DNA of 64,000 nucleotides from DATFFO01 sp963744905. Its GTDB lineage: Bacteria; Actinomycetota; Acidimicrobiia; Spongiisociales; ZC4RG35. Position numbers and translations under genes: made by a program. Location: NCBI GenBank assembly GCA_963744905.1, contig CAVUUV010000005.1, positions 1-64,000 of the forward strand, written 5' to 3'. The notes beneath the pieces were generated by a model. It worked only from the letters and a program-made list of their open reading frames with translations, had not been told where the DNA came from and searched no databases. Below, piece after piece: positions 25,744 through 34,716 of the stretch (the stretch's first letter is position 1; each line of letters opens with the position of its first letter).

Positions 25744-27406
25744 GCCGGTGGAGACGTTGGTATCGGCGGCGCGTCGACGTCTCACCGCGGTGGGATTGGT
25801 CCGCAGGATGATTGCGTGGACGGGAGCGGCCGCGGCCCTGGCCGCGGCTCTGGCGGCGGCGTCCCGCTACTGGGTGATCGAATGGGCGGATCTGGGTGTG
25901 GCGGTGCTGCTGGCCGGGGCCGTCGGGGCCGCCCTGGTCTGGTCCCTGCTCGGACGGCCCTCCCCTCAGCGCGCAGCCCTGATGGTCGACCGTCGTCTGG
26001 GCGGCTTCGATCGGGTCAGCACCGCCCTCGAACTGGGCCGTCTCCCCCACCCGAGTGCAGCCGAGAGTCGCCAGCTCGAAGCGGCATCGTCCTGGGCGCA
26101 GGCCCGGAGAGCAGCCCCGGTGGCCCGCTTCCTTCCCGACAAGCGGTCGACTGGGATGTCGCTGCTCTCGGTGGTGGTTCTGGCCGCGCTCGTCCTGGTC
26201 CCTGCCGCTACCGACACTGCCTTGGCCCAGCGTCGTGCCGACCGGGCCGCCATCCAACAAGAGGCCGACCGGCTCGAGAGGATCGCCGAAGATTCCACTC
26301 CGGAGGCTGCGGATCGGCTTTCCGCCCTGGCCCGGGAACTGCGCAGAGCACAGGACCTGCCGACGGCGTTGGACGCTCTCGGCCGCGCCCGTCAGGACCT
26401 GGCCCAGGCGCTCGATCCGGCCGCGCTGGCCAAGAGGACCGCTCTGGCGGGATTGGAGAGTTCCTTTGCCCAGCACCCGCTCGCTCCGGGACAGTCGGCC
26501 GGCCAACAGCTGCAGAATCTGGCCGATCAGATCGCCTCGGGCGACCTCTCCGGTCTGAAAGACGCCGTGGACCAACTGCGGGCCAGGTCGGCCGACACGG
26601 CCGGGGTGGATCAGGACCTGTCGAACGCCCTGGCCGCTGCAGCCGACCAGCTGACCCAGATGGCGGCGGGAACGGGCGACGCCGGCCAGGCGGCCGATTC
26701 CCTGCGTCAGGCTGCCTCCGCCACGGATCGGGCCGCCGGCCAGGCGGCCAACGACCAGTCGATGGCCAATGCGGCCGGCCGGGTCGCCGATGCCCAGCAA
26801 CGACTGGCCCAGCAGGGCCAGCAGGGACAGAGTCAGTCCGGTCAGGGTCAGTCCGGTCCAAGCCAGTCCGGTCCAAGCCAGTCCGGTCAGGACCAGCAGG
26901 GCCAATCCGGACAGGGCCGTCCGGGCCAGTCGGGTCAGGGTCAACCCGGCCAGGGGCAGGGTCAGGGCCAACCCGGCCAGGGTCAGGGCGGTCAGGGCGG
27001 TCAGGGTCAGGGTGGAGCCGGTGGAGGTGGAGGGGGAGGGGGCAATGGTGCCGGTGGCCAGCAAGGCGCCTCCCAGGGGAACGGGAGCGGCGGTGGAGGA
27101 GTGATCCGACCGGGAGGGACCGGCGATGATGATCCCAATGCCGCACCAGAGCGAGCATCCGTCTTCGACCCGGTGCAATCCGGGCTGGGAGACCGGGAGC
27201 GCGTCGACCTCCCGGGTTCCGATGCCCAGGGGGAAGTCAAAGGCCTGACCGATGGCCGGGGCGGCCTCCATAACCTACCCTTGACCCCCTACTCGGACCG
27301 CTTCACCGAATATCGGGACCAGGCGCTGGCCTCTCTCGACTCGCTGGTGGTCCCGCCCTCCGTGCGCGATGTCGTACGCGATTACTTCACCCAGCTGCAA
27401 CCGTGA
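25730..27406 (+). CDS. Membrane protein with coiled-coil and Gln/Gly-rich region (DUF4175-like)
   Basis: 558 aa; ATG 25730 overlaps the previous gene by 14 bp. Two N-terminal helices (residues about 28-48 and 55-75), a third at about 143-162, then an alanine-rich helical region (165-355). A low-complexity block of Gln, Gly, Ser and Pro (about 360-460) follows, and a conserved tail YSDRFTEYRDQALASLDSLVVPP. The architecture recalls DUF4175/TIGR02302-like proteins that sit in MoxR operons; this is a resemblance, not proof. The repeats in DNA (26810-27090) are imprecise 12-15 bp units. Confidence 0.7.
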   Translation: MAIPEPVETLVSAARRRLTAVGLVRRMIAWTGAAAALAAALAAASRYWVIEWADLGVAVLLAGAVGAALVWSLLGRPSPQRAALMVDRRLGGFDRVSTALELGRLPHPSAAESRQLEAASSWAQARRAAPVARFLPDKRSTGMSLLSVVVLAALVLVPAATDTALAQRRADRAAIQQEADRLERIAEDSTPEAADRLSALARELRRAQDLPTALDALGRARQDLAQALDPAALAKRTALAGLESSFAQHPLAPGQSAGQQLQNLADQIASGDLSGLKDAVDQLRARSADTAGVDQDLSNALAAAADQLTQMAAGTGDAGQAADSLRQAASATDRAAGQAANDQSMANAAGRVADAQQRLAQQGQQGQSQSGQGQSGPSQSGPSQSGQDQQGQSGQGRPGQSGQGQPGQGQGQGQPGQGQGGQGGQGQGGAGGGGGGGGNGAGGQQGASQGNGSGGGGVIRPGGTGDDDPNAAPERASVFDPVQSGLGDRERVDLPGSDAQGEVKGLTDGRGGLHNLPLTPYSDRFTEYRDQALASLDSLVVPPSVRDVVRDYFTQLQP

Positions 27407-28464
27407 GAGCCGATGACGCCCAGCCCCAGGACGTGACACTGATGACCCAGCCCCCATCCGCCATCACCCCCGGCGAATTCGCCTCCGCCATCGACGACGT
27501 CCGTCGTCAGGTAGGCACCGTCATCGTGGGCCAGACGACGCTGGTCGACACCGTCCTCATGGGGGCGTTGTGCGAGGGCCACGTACTCCTGGAGGGGGTA
27601 CCGGGGCTGGGCAAGACCAAGCTGCTGGCGACGCTGGGGACGGTTCTCGATGTCGAGTTCGGGCGGATCCAGTTCACACCGGATCTCATGCCGGCCGACA
27701 TCCTGGGAACCAACGTGCTTCAGGGGAGCCGGTTCGAGTTCCATGAGGGTCCCATCTTCGCCAACCTGGTTCTTGCCGACGAGATAAACCGGGCCACACC
27801 CAAGACCCAATCGGCCCTTCTGGAGGCCATGCAGGAGCGCTCCGTGACCCTGGGCGGCGAAGGTCACGCTCTACCCCGCCCGTTTCTGGTAATGGCAACC
27901 CAGAACCCGATCGAGCAGGAAGGCACCTACCCCCTGCCCGAGGCCCAGCTGGATCGTTTCCTGTTCAAGGCGCTGGTGGAATTTCCCCCCGCCGACGATC
28001 TGGTTGAGATCCTCAAGCGGACCACCGTCAGCGATGAGCCCCGGCCCTCGACGGTTCTGGATGGACCCACCCTGCAGAGGATGTCGTCTCTGGTCCGGTC
28101 TCTTCCGGCCGCGACCCACGTCATGCGTTACGCCGCCACACTGGTCGAAGCCACCCACCCCGCCAGCCCCCTGTCGCCCGACACGGTCAAGACCTACGTT
28201 CGCAACGGTGCCAGCCCCCGGGGGGCTCAAGCTCTCATCCTGGGCGGGAAGGCCCGGGCCATGATGCAGGGTCGCCCCAACCTCGCCGCCGAGGATCTGT
28301 GGGCGCTGGCGCCGATGGCCTTGCGGCACCGTCTCGTGCTCGGATATGACGCCCTGGCCGACGGTGTCACCGCCGACGACGTGATCAGGGCAGTCCTCGA
28401 AGCCCATCCTTCGCCGGTGGAGGCTCCCGTCGGGCCCGACTCGACGGCGGCAGCCGGCGACTGA
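27403..28464 (+). CDS. MoxR family AAA+ ATPase
   Basis: 353 aa from GTG 27403 (GTGA overlap with the previous stop). Walker A GVPGLGKTK at 65-73, MoxR signature FTPDLMPADILGTNV, Walker B LVLADEINRATPKTQSALLEAMQE, sensor 1 MATQNPIEQEGTYPLPEAQLDRF. The lid domain extends to about 335. MoxR ATPases act as chaperones with vWA-domain partners, helping assemble or activate large complexes, often at the envelope. The DUF58 and two vWA genes directly follow. Confidence 0.94.
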   Translation: MRADDAQPQDVTLMTQPPSAITPGEFASAIDDVRRQVGTVIVGQTTLVDTVLMGALCEGHVLLEGVPGLGKTKLLATLGTVLDVEFGRIQFTPDLMPADILGTNVLQGSRFEFHEGPIFANLVLADEINRATPKTQSALLEAMQERSVTLGGEGHALPRPFLVMATQNPIEQEGTYPLPEAQLDRFLFKALVEFPPADDLVEILKRTTVSDEPRPSTVLDGPTLQRMSSLVRSLPAATHVMRYAATLVEATHPASPLSPDTVKTYVRNGASPRGAQALILGGKARAMMQGRPNLAAEDLWALAPMALRHRLVLGYDALADGVTADDVIRAVLEAHPSPVEAPVGPDSTAAAGD

Positions 28465-29324
28465 TGCTGCTCGAGCCCCGCTTCCGGGCCCGTCTGGAGA
28501 GGCTGGCGCTCGGGGTGCAGGGCAGGGTCACGGCGCAGTGGGCAGGGAGGCACAGCTCGACCAGGCTGGGTGAGAGCCTCGACTTCGCCGACTACCGGCC
28601 CTATCAGCCGGGCGACGACTACCGGCGCATCGACCATCATCTCCGGGCCCGTCTCGGTGTGCTCATGGTCCGCCAATTCGAGGCAGAACAGGAGCTTCCG
28701 ATCGAAGTCGTTGTGGATCTGTCCGCCTCCATGGGCCTGCACCGCAAGGATGGATCGGCCCGTCGGCTGGCGGCCATGATCGCCTACATGGGTCTGGCGG
28801 CCGGCGATCGGGTGCGGCTGTGGTCGATACCAGGAGTAGAGGGACGCTCGGAGTTGATGGGCCCCTCGGGCCGGCACCTGTCGGCCTGGCCCGTTATGGA
28901 GGCCTGGCTGGAGGGGCGCCCGGTTTCGGGACCAGCCGGGCTGAGGCACGTGGGACGACGTCTGGCCGGGTCCGGAGGGTCGGTAGTGGTCGTGTCGGAC
29001 CTGATGATGGAAGAGTGGCGTGAGTTCGTCGATGGGCTGGCGGGATCGGCGGGTGGGCTCGTGCTCCATTTGCTGGGCAGGGAGGAGATGGAGCCGGAAC
29101 TGATCGGCGACCTGGAACTGGTCGACGTCGAAACGGGAACGGCCGTTCCGGTCTCCACCACCGAGGACACTCTGTGGCGGTATCGCCGGGCCCTGGAGGC
29201 TTTCACCCTCGATGTGTCCCGTCGGGCACGCCGGGCCGGCCTGGACTATCTGCTGGTCGAGGCGGGCCCCGGGGCCCATGAGCATGCCCTGGAAGGGCTG
29301 GCCCGCCGTGAGGTGGTCCGATGA
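28464..29324 (+). CDS. DUF58 domain protein (vWA-like)
   Basis: 286 aa; start and stop overlap (TGATG). The DUF58 core is complete: SLDFADYRPYQPGDDYRRIDHHLRARLGVLMVRQFEAEQ, followed by a vWA-like strand VVDLSASMGLH that retains a D-x-S-x-S metal-site pattern. No membrane helix, so it is cytosolic, as expected for the partner of MoxR. ATGA overlap with the next gene. Confidence 0.92.
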   Translation: MLLEPRFRARLERLALGVQGRVTAQWAGRHSSTRLGESLDFADYRPYQPGDDYRRIDHHLRARLGVLMVRQFEAEQELPIEVVVDLSASMGLHRKDGSARRLAAMIAYMGLAAGDRVRLWSIPGVEGRSELMGPSGRHLSAWPVMEAWLEGRPVSGPAGLRHVGRRLAGSGGSVVVVSDLMMEEWREFVDGLAGSAGGLVLHLLGREEMEPELIGDLELVDVETGTAVPVSTTEDTLWRYRRALEAFTLDVSRRARRAGLDYLLVEAGPGAHEHALEGLARREVVR

Positions 29325-31132
29325 GTCTTGTGGTCCCGGCCGCCCTGGGGGCGGCTGCCCTGGCCGGGCCCTTGCTGGTGCTCTACATGCTCCGCTCCAA
29401 GCGCCGCCCCCATCGGGTGGCCTCGACGATGTTGTGGAGGGAGGTGGGGGAGCCGGTTTCGGCCGCGGTGCCCTGGAAGCGTCTCAAGCTGACACCCTTG
29501 CTGCTTCTCCAACTGGGCGTCCTGGCCCTGTTCGTGCTCTCTCTGGCACGCCCCTTCGTCGCCCAGGCGACCGTGCTCGGGCCCCACACGGTGTTCGTCA
29601 TGGACACCTCCGGATCCATGGCCATGGCAGGGCGATTCGACCAGGCGAAGGCAGCCGCCCTCGACCTGGCCAGGGATGTGAGCCCATCCAATCTCGCCTC
29701 AGTGGTCGAGGCGGGGCCGAATCCGCGTGTGCTGGTGGCCTTCTCGGCCGATGCCGACGCCGTCTCGGGGGCCATCGAAGGTCTGGCGCCCGGCGGGGGA
29801 GAAGAGGACCTTTCGGGGGCTCTCCGCCTGGCCCGGGGGCTGGCCGCCCCCGACCGGGCCACCTCGGTGGTCATATTCTCCGACGGCGGTACCCATCCAC
29901 TGGCCGAGGAGCCGGTCGTGGGTGCCACCCACATTCGATTCGACGACCTCGACTCCAACCTGTCCATCTCGGGATTCGACGCTGAACCCTCCTCGGAGGG
30001 AGCTGCTCGTATCTTCGTTCAGGTCGACAATCACGGGGCCGACGACCGGGAGGTGAGGGTGGAGTTGTCGATCGACGGATTGCCCAGCGGTGGGCTGGAT
30101 CTGTCCGTTCCCGGGCTCGACTCCGGCCGCAAGGTGATCCCCGTCGATGCCGGACCGGGAAACGTCGTCACGGCCCGCATCGTCGGTGCCGACGATGCCC
30201 TGCCCATGGACGACACCGCCGACCTGGTCATCGGCGGCGGGGCCGAGAAGCAGGTGGCGGTCCTCGGGGAGGGCTCGCCATTCCTGGCGGCCTTGCTGGC
30301 ATCGACCCCGGGCGTGTCGGCGGCCCCGGACACACGGTCGGCGGACATACTGGTCGTCGATGGCGGAACCCTGCCCGAGATCGACCGGCCCGCATGGCTC
30401 ATCAGGCCGGAGACCACTCCGGAGGGCCTGGACCTGACCGGTCTGGAGCGCAATTTGGCCGTCACCTTTCAGCGTCCGGGTGACCCGATCCTCGACGGCG
30501 TGGACTTGTCCCAGATGGCGGTGGCGGAGGCTCAGACCACCGAAGGCCTGAGCTGGCTGCCGATCGTCGCCTCCGGCGACGTACCCCTGTTGCTGTTGGG
30601 TGATGTGGGCGGGCACCGGGTGGTCTACCAGACTTTCGATCTGGTTCACTCCAATCTCCCCGTTCAGGTGGCCTTTCCCATCCTGGGCTCGAACCTCCTC
30701 TCATGGCTGGAAGGAGGCGAGGCAGGTTCCATCTCCACCGAGCCGGCCGGGACCCCGATCACGCTCGTCACCCCGACCGGCAGCAGTCCGGAGGTGACGA
30801 TGCCGGACGGTGAGGTGAGAGAGCTGTCTGCCGATGCCGGTACCTTCACCGACACGGATCGGCCCGGCGTGTACCTGATCTCGTATGTGGATGCCCAGGG
30901 TGCCGCCACTCCCGGCGAGAGAGCGGTGAGGCGTTTCGCACCCGGGGAGTCCGCCGGCCCGAGCCGGGATATAGCCGTCACCGCCGGACCGGGCGCCCAG
31001 GGCGAGCCGGGGCGGCTGATCCGGGAATGGGCCCCCTGGGTGATCGGCGCCGCCCTGGCGTTGCTGGCGGTGGAGTGGTGGGTGGGGCATCAGAGACCGT
31101 GGTTGCGGCGGCGCAGGCAGGTGGCGGCATGA
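29321..31132 (+). CDS. BatA-like membrane protein with von Willebrand A domain
   Basis: 603 aa. Residues 1-45 are a BatA N-terminal helix region (VLYMLRSKRRPHRVASTMLW), a second helix lies at 58-76, and a vWA domain starts VFVMDTSGSMA with the MIDAS Asp95-Ser97-Ser99. A long outer beta-rich part (200-560) is followed by a C-terminal helix (WVIGAALALLAVEWWVG). The membrane topology puts the vWA domain on the side opposite the short cytoplasmic ends; this needs experiment. It is a fourfold-overlap member of the operon. Confidence 0.88.
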   Translation: MSLVVPAALGAAALAGPLLVLYMLRSKRRPHRVASTMLWREVGEPVSAAVPWKRLKLTPLLLLQLGVLALFVLSLARPFVAQATVLGPHTVFVMDTSGSMAMAGRFDQAKAAALDLARDVSPSNLASVVEAGPNPRVLVAFSADADAVSGAIEGLAPGGGEEDLSGALRLARGLAAPDRATSVVIFSDGGTHPLAEEPVVGATHIRFDDLDSNLSISGFDAEPSSEGAARIFVQVDNHGADDREVRVELSIDGLPSGGLDLSVPGLDSGRKVIPVDAGPGNVVTARIVGADDALPMDDTADLVIGGGAEKQVAVLGEGSPFLAALLASTPGVSAAPDTRSADILVVDGGTLPEIDRPAWLIRPETTPEGLDLTGLERNLAVTFQRPGDPILDGVDLSQMAVAEAQTTEGLSWLPIVASGDVPLLLLGDVGGHRVVYQTFDLVHSNLPVQVAFPILGSNLLSWLEGGEAGSISTEPAGTPITLVTPTGSSPEVTMPDGEVRELSADAGTFTDTDRPGVYLISYVDAQGAATPGERAVRRFAPGESAGPSRDIAVTAGPGAQGEPGRLIREWAPWVIGAALALLAVEWWVGHQRPWLRRRRQVAA

Positions 31133-33828
31133 CGTTCGACCGGCCCTGGCTCCTCACCCTGATCCCGGTCGCCTTGCTGGTGGTGTGGGTCATTTCGCGG
31201 GGAGGCCGGCGGACGGTGCCGGCCGGTCAGCACCGCTGGGCGGTGCTGGTGAGAATGCTGGCGATGGCACTGTTGGTGGTGGCGGCTGCGGGCCCGCAGG
31301 TGGTGAGATCGGTCAGTAGCCGCTCCATCCTCTTCATGCTCGACCGCTCCGATTCGATCGGAGCCGAGGTGCGCCGGGCGCAGGAGGACTTCTTGCGTAC
31401 GGCGCTCGATCGCACCGACCCCGAGGCCCGGGCCGGAATCGCCCTCTTCGGCAACGAAGTTCGACTGGAGAGAGCGGTGGGGCCACTCCGGCCCTTCGAT
31501 GGGATCCGGACCCAGGTCGACGGCAGCGCCACCGACCTGTCGGGTGCCCTGGTGGCGGCCGGGTCGCTCCTCCCCACCGAGGGCTCGAGGCGAGTGGTTG
31601 TGTTGACCGATGCCGTGCCCACCTCCGGCGGGCTGAAGGCGGCTGCAGATCGGCTGGCCTCCGGGGGGATTGCGGTCGACTTCGTCACCTTCGACACCGC
31701 TCGCAGCGCCGACCTGCTGGTCGAATCCGTCCAGCTGCCGGCCACCGCCCGGAAGGGCGACGCTGTCCCGGTAACGGCGGTGCTGCGGTCCAATCAGAGG
31801 GGTGTGGCGACCGTCAGGTTCAGATCCTCGACCGGGGAGGAGATCACCCGGCAGGTGAACGTCGAGCCTGGACGAAACGAGGTCACCGTCGATGTGCCTG
31901 CAGATGGCTCGGGCTTCGAGGTAGTCGACGTGACGGCCTCCGCCGCCTTCGACACCCGTCCCGAGAACGACGCCTCCGCGGGTGTCTTCCGGGTTCTGGG
32001 TGCTGCCCGGGTGGCGCTGGTCGAGGGAGTCACCGGGGAGGGTGACGATCTGCGGCGCGCCCTCGAGGCGGGGGGAATGGAAGTCGACGTCCGGGTGGGA
32101 GTGCCGGCCCAAGAAGAGCTCTTGGCCTATGACGCCATCGTGCTGGTCAACTTTCCCCGGCCCACCGATGAGGAGGGAGCGGCGCTGGCATCGTTCGTCG
32201 AGGACCTCGGCCGGGGCCTCGTCGTGGTGGGAGGCGACCGGTCCTACGGGATGGGCGACTACTACCAGACCCCCCTGGAGTCGGTGCTGCCCGTCTCGTC
32301 CAATCCCGACGACCTCGTCCGGCGCCAGCCCGTCACCGAGGTGTTGGTGATCGACTCCTCGGGCTCGATGGGGGCCTGTCATTGTCGCCAGGGTGACTTC
32401 ATGGAAGGTGGGACGCCCAAGACCGAGATCGCCAAAGCGGGTGCGGCAGCCGCCATCGAGGCCCTGTCGCCCGAGGACTCGGTCGGTGTGGTGGCGGTGG
32501 CCGGAGGGGCAGACTGGATCCTGCCCCTGCAACGCAAGCCGGCTCAGGCGACGGTCGACGATGCCCTGGGCCCCATCGTCGCCGACGGTGACACCGAGAT
32601 TGCCCGGGGGCTGCAGGCGGCACTCGATGAGCTGGGGGGAGTCCAGGGCTCCCTTCGCCACATCGTGCTGTTCACCGACGGCTGGGACCCCAACGAGGCC
32701 AACCTGGTGCCGCTGGCCCGTCAGATCGCCGACTCGGGCATCACCCTGTCGGTGTTGGGGACGGGCGAAGGAGCAGCCAGCACCCTGCGTCGGATGGCCG
32801 ATGTCGGGGGTGGGCGCTTCTATCCCGGCACCAACCTGGCAGAGGTACCCCAGATCTTCGTCGAGGAGACCCTGACCGCAGCCCGCAACCTGGTCAACGA
32901 AGGTTCGTTCACCCCGGCTCTGGGCGCACCCTCTCCGGTCACCGACGGCCTCGAGGCGACGCCACCTCTGCTTGGCTATGTGGCCACGAAGGCGAAGCCG
33001 ACCGCCTCCACAACTCTCCAGATCGGTCCGGGCGAGCCGCTCCTGGCCAGCTGGCAACGAGGCCTGGGCCGGGCTACGGCCTGGACGTCGGACGCCACCT
33101 CCCGCTGGTCTTCGGGGTGGATCGCCTGGGACGGATTCGTCGATTTCTGGGGCAAGGTGGTCCGCCAGGTCCTGCCTTCGGGTCGTGACACGCCGCCCGA
33201 AGTGACCCTCGACGCCGGCACGCTCAGGATTCGATTCGACGCCGGCGACCCGGTACTCGAAGGAGCAGCCGTGGCCCGGGTCAGGGCTCCGGGCGGCGAC
33301 ATCCAGGTGGTCCCTCTCACCCAGACCGGCGAATCGACCTTCTCGGGCTCTGCAAGGGCCTCGCAACCCGGCGCCTACTGGGTAGCGGTCACCCTCGACA
33401 GAGGGGACGGGTCCAGCGTGGTGTCCAGTGCGGGCGCCGTGTCGGGCTATGCGGAGGAGTTCGCCTTTCGCCAGCCCGACCTGGCGTTGGTCGGATCGGT
33501 GGCCGAGACCACCGGAGGCCGGGTGGGAGTCACGCCCCAGGAATCATTCGACCAGGCTCCGGCTCGGGGCTCGGCGCTGCTTCCCATCTCCTCCTGGCTG
33601 GTCGCTGCCGCACTGGCCCTGTTCCTGACCGACGTTGCTCTGCGCCGGCTGGTCTTCTCCACCGAAGACGTCGCAGAGTGGCGACAGGGGGTTCAAACGA
33701 AGGGCCGCCGGGAGCGCAAGCGCATAGAGAAGGTGCTCGAAGAGGCAGCCGCGGAGCGAACCTCTGCGCCCACCGTGTCGGATTCCGAGACCCTGCAGCG
33801 GCTGATGCGGCGCAAACGGCGGGAATGA
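31129..33828 (+). CDS. Large membrane protein: N-terminal vWA, glutamine-amidotransferase-like domain, second vWA
   Basis: 899 aa from ATG 31129 (ATGA overlap); the upstream frame to 31027 is overlap only. Two helices (about 8-22 and 37-55), a first vWA with DRSDS at 72-76, a class-I-amidotransferase-like fold (about 295-400, VALVEGVTGEGDDL to GRGLVVVGGDRSYGMG) without the catalytic Cys-His pair. A second vWA follows with DSSGS at 409-413 and an unusual GACHC insert straight after the MIDAS. Then comes a beta domain and a C-terminal helix (about 822-845) before a basic tail. It ends the operon. Confidence 0.85.
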   Translation: MTFDRPWLLTLIPVALLVVWVISRGGRRTVPAGQHRWAVLVRMLAMALLVVAAAGPQVVRSVSSRSILFMLDRSDSIGAEVRRAQEDFLRTALDRTDPEARAGIALFGNEVRLERAVGPLRPFDGIRTQVDGSATDLSGALVAAGSLLPTEGSRRVVVLTDAVPTSGGLKAAADRLASGGIAVDFVTFDTARSADLLVESVQLPATARKGDAVPVTAVLRSNQRGVATVRFRSSTGEEITRQVNVEPGRNEVTVDVPADGSGFEVVDVTASAAFDTRPENDASAGVFRVLGAARVALVEGVTGEGDDLRRALEAGGMEVDVRVGVPAQEELLAYDAIVLVNFPRPTDEEGAALASFVEDLGRGLVVVGGDRSYGMGDYYQTPLESVLPVSSNPDDLVRRQPVTEVLVIDSSGSMGACHCRQGDFMEGGTPKTEIAKAGAAAAIEALSPEDSVGVVAVAGGADWILPLQRKPAQATVDDALGPIVADGDTEIARGLQAALDELGGVQGSLRHIVLFTDGWDPNEANLVPLARQIADSGITLSVLGTGEGAASTLRRMADVGGGRFYPGTNLAEVPQIFVEETLTAARNLVNEGSFTPALGAPSPVTDGLEATPPLLGYVATKAKPTASTTLQIGPGEPLLASWQRGLGRATAWTSDATSRWSSGWIAWDGFVDFWGKVVRQVLPSGRDTPPEVTLDAGTLRIRFDAGDPVLEGAAVARVRAPGGDIQVVPLTQTGESTFSGSARASQPGAYWVAVTLDRGDGSSVVSSAGAVSGYAEEFAFRQPDLALVGSVAETTGGRVGVTPQESFDQAPARGSALLPISSWLVAAALALFLTDVALRRLVFSTEDVAEWRQGVQTKGRRERKRIEKVLEEAAAERTSAPTVSDSETLQRLMRRKRRE

Positions 33829-33850
33829 CGCGGTCGCTGCTCGGTGGCAA

Positions 33851-33856
33851 TACCGT
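33851..33856 (+). promoter_or_regulatory. Probable -10 element, leaderless mug gene
   Basis: TACCGT, 6 nt before ATG 33863. Confidence 0.55.
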
Positions 33857-33862
33857 GGCCCC

Positions 33863-34432
33863 ATGTCGTTCACCCGAGACGAACTGGAGTCGTTTCGCGA
33901 CGCATCCGTACCCGACCTGATAGGGCCCGGCCTGAGGCTGCTATTCGTGGGAATCAATCCGGGGCTGTGGACAGCCGCCACGCAAACCCATTTCGCTCAT
34001 CCCTCGAACCGCTTTTACCCGGCGCTGGCCAAAGCAGGCGTCATCCAGCGGGAGATCGACCCTGCGGCCGGGATGGACGCCGACGACAGGGCGCATCTCA
34101 TCGCCCGGGGTGTGGGGATCACCAATCTGGTCAATCGAGCCACGGCCCGGGCGGGCGAATTGAGCCGCGCCGAGCTGCGCCGGGGAGCACAGCACCTGGT
34201 CGAGACCGTTCGCTCGACCCGGCCTGCCGTGGTGACCGTGGCAGGCATCACCGCCTACCGGGACGCCTTCGGTGAACGACAGGCCGAGGTGGGTCGACAG
34301 GAGCAGGACCTGGCCGGGGCCCAGCTGTGGGTGGTGCCCAATCCCAGCGGCCTCAATGCCCACGAGACGGTCGATTCCCTGGCCGAATGGTACCGGAAAG
34401 TCGCCGTGGCGGCAGGTGTGGTCGATGGCTGA
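33863..34432 (+). CDS. mug: G:T/U mismatch-specific uracil-DNA glycosylase (Mug family)
   Basis: 189 aa. FVGINPGLWTAATQTHFAHPSNRFYPAL holds the Mug active-site region with Asn in GINPGL. GVGITNLVNRATARAGELS and VVPNPSGLNAHETVD (the intercalating NPSGLN loop) complete the family pattern. It removes uracil or thymine mispaired with guanine, a useful activity in a high-G+C genome prone to cytosine deamination. The following small membrane gene overlaps it by 8 bp. Confidence 0.92.
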   Translation: MSFTRDELESFRDASVPDLIGPGLRLLFVGINPGLWTAATQTHFAHPSNRFYPALAKAGVIQREIDPAAGMDADDRAHLIARGVGITNLVNRATARAGELSRAELRRGAQHLVETVRSTRPAVVTVAGITAYRDAFGERQAEVGRQEQDLAGAQLWVVPNPSGLNAHETVDSLAEWYRKVAVAAGVVDG

Positions 34433-34694
34433 GACGAGCTCTTCGGGGGCCGGGCCCACCCCTCGCCAGGTCCTGTACGGGTTGGTGGCGGGTGCCTTTC
34501 ACGTCGTGGTCGCCGTCCTGGGCTGGAGCTCGGCCGGGCTGGCTCCGACGTGGTGGAACTGGGCGCTGGCCGTGGTGTGGGTGGTCGTGGCCGGTGTTCT
34601 CGTCGTGAGATGGCGCCGGACCGGATTGGCGCTCGCCCTCACCATCGGAGAGTTCGTGGTCTGGACGATAGGGGCGGCGGTCCTCCTGACCTGA
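34425..34694 (+). CDS. Small hypothetical membrane protein (89 aa)
   Basis: ATG 34425 overlaps the mug stop by 8 bp. Three hydrophobic stretches (residues about 13-33, 39-60, 65-87), with little outside the membrane except a Ser/Gly N-terminus and a WRRTG loop. The coupling to mug is likely only operon structure. No family recognised. Confidence 0.6.
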   Translation: MAETSSSGAGPTPRQVLYGLVAGAFHVVVAVLGWSSAGLAPTWWNWALAVVWVVVAGVLVVRWRRTGLALALTIGEFVVWTIGAAVLLT

Positions 34695-34695
34695 G

Positions 34696-34709
34696 CGGGC
34701 CGGGGCCCG
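34696..34709. terminator. Short GC hairpin between convergent genes
   Basis: CGGGCC (34696-34701) and GGCCCG (34704-34709) with a 2-nt loop, then ACTGATTTC. A possible weak bidirectional terminator. Confidence 0.3.
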
Positions 34710-34716
34710 ACTGATT

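Noticed and set aside
31090..33366. 758-codon open frame antisense to the 899-aa vWA protein
   Set aside because: Shadow of a clear vWA gene; biased composition and no motifs.
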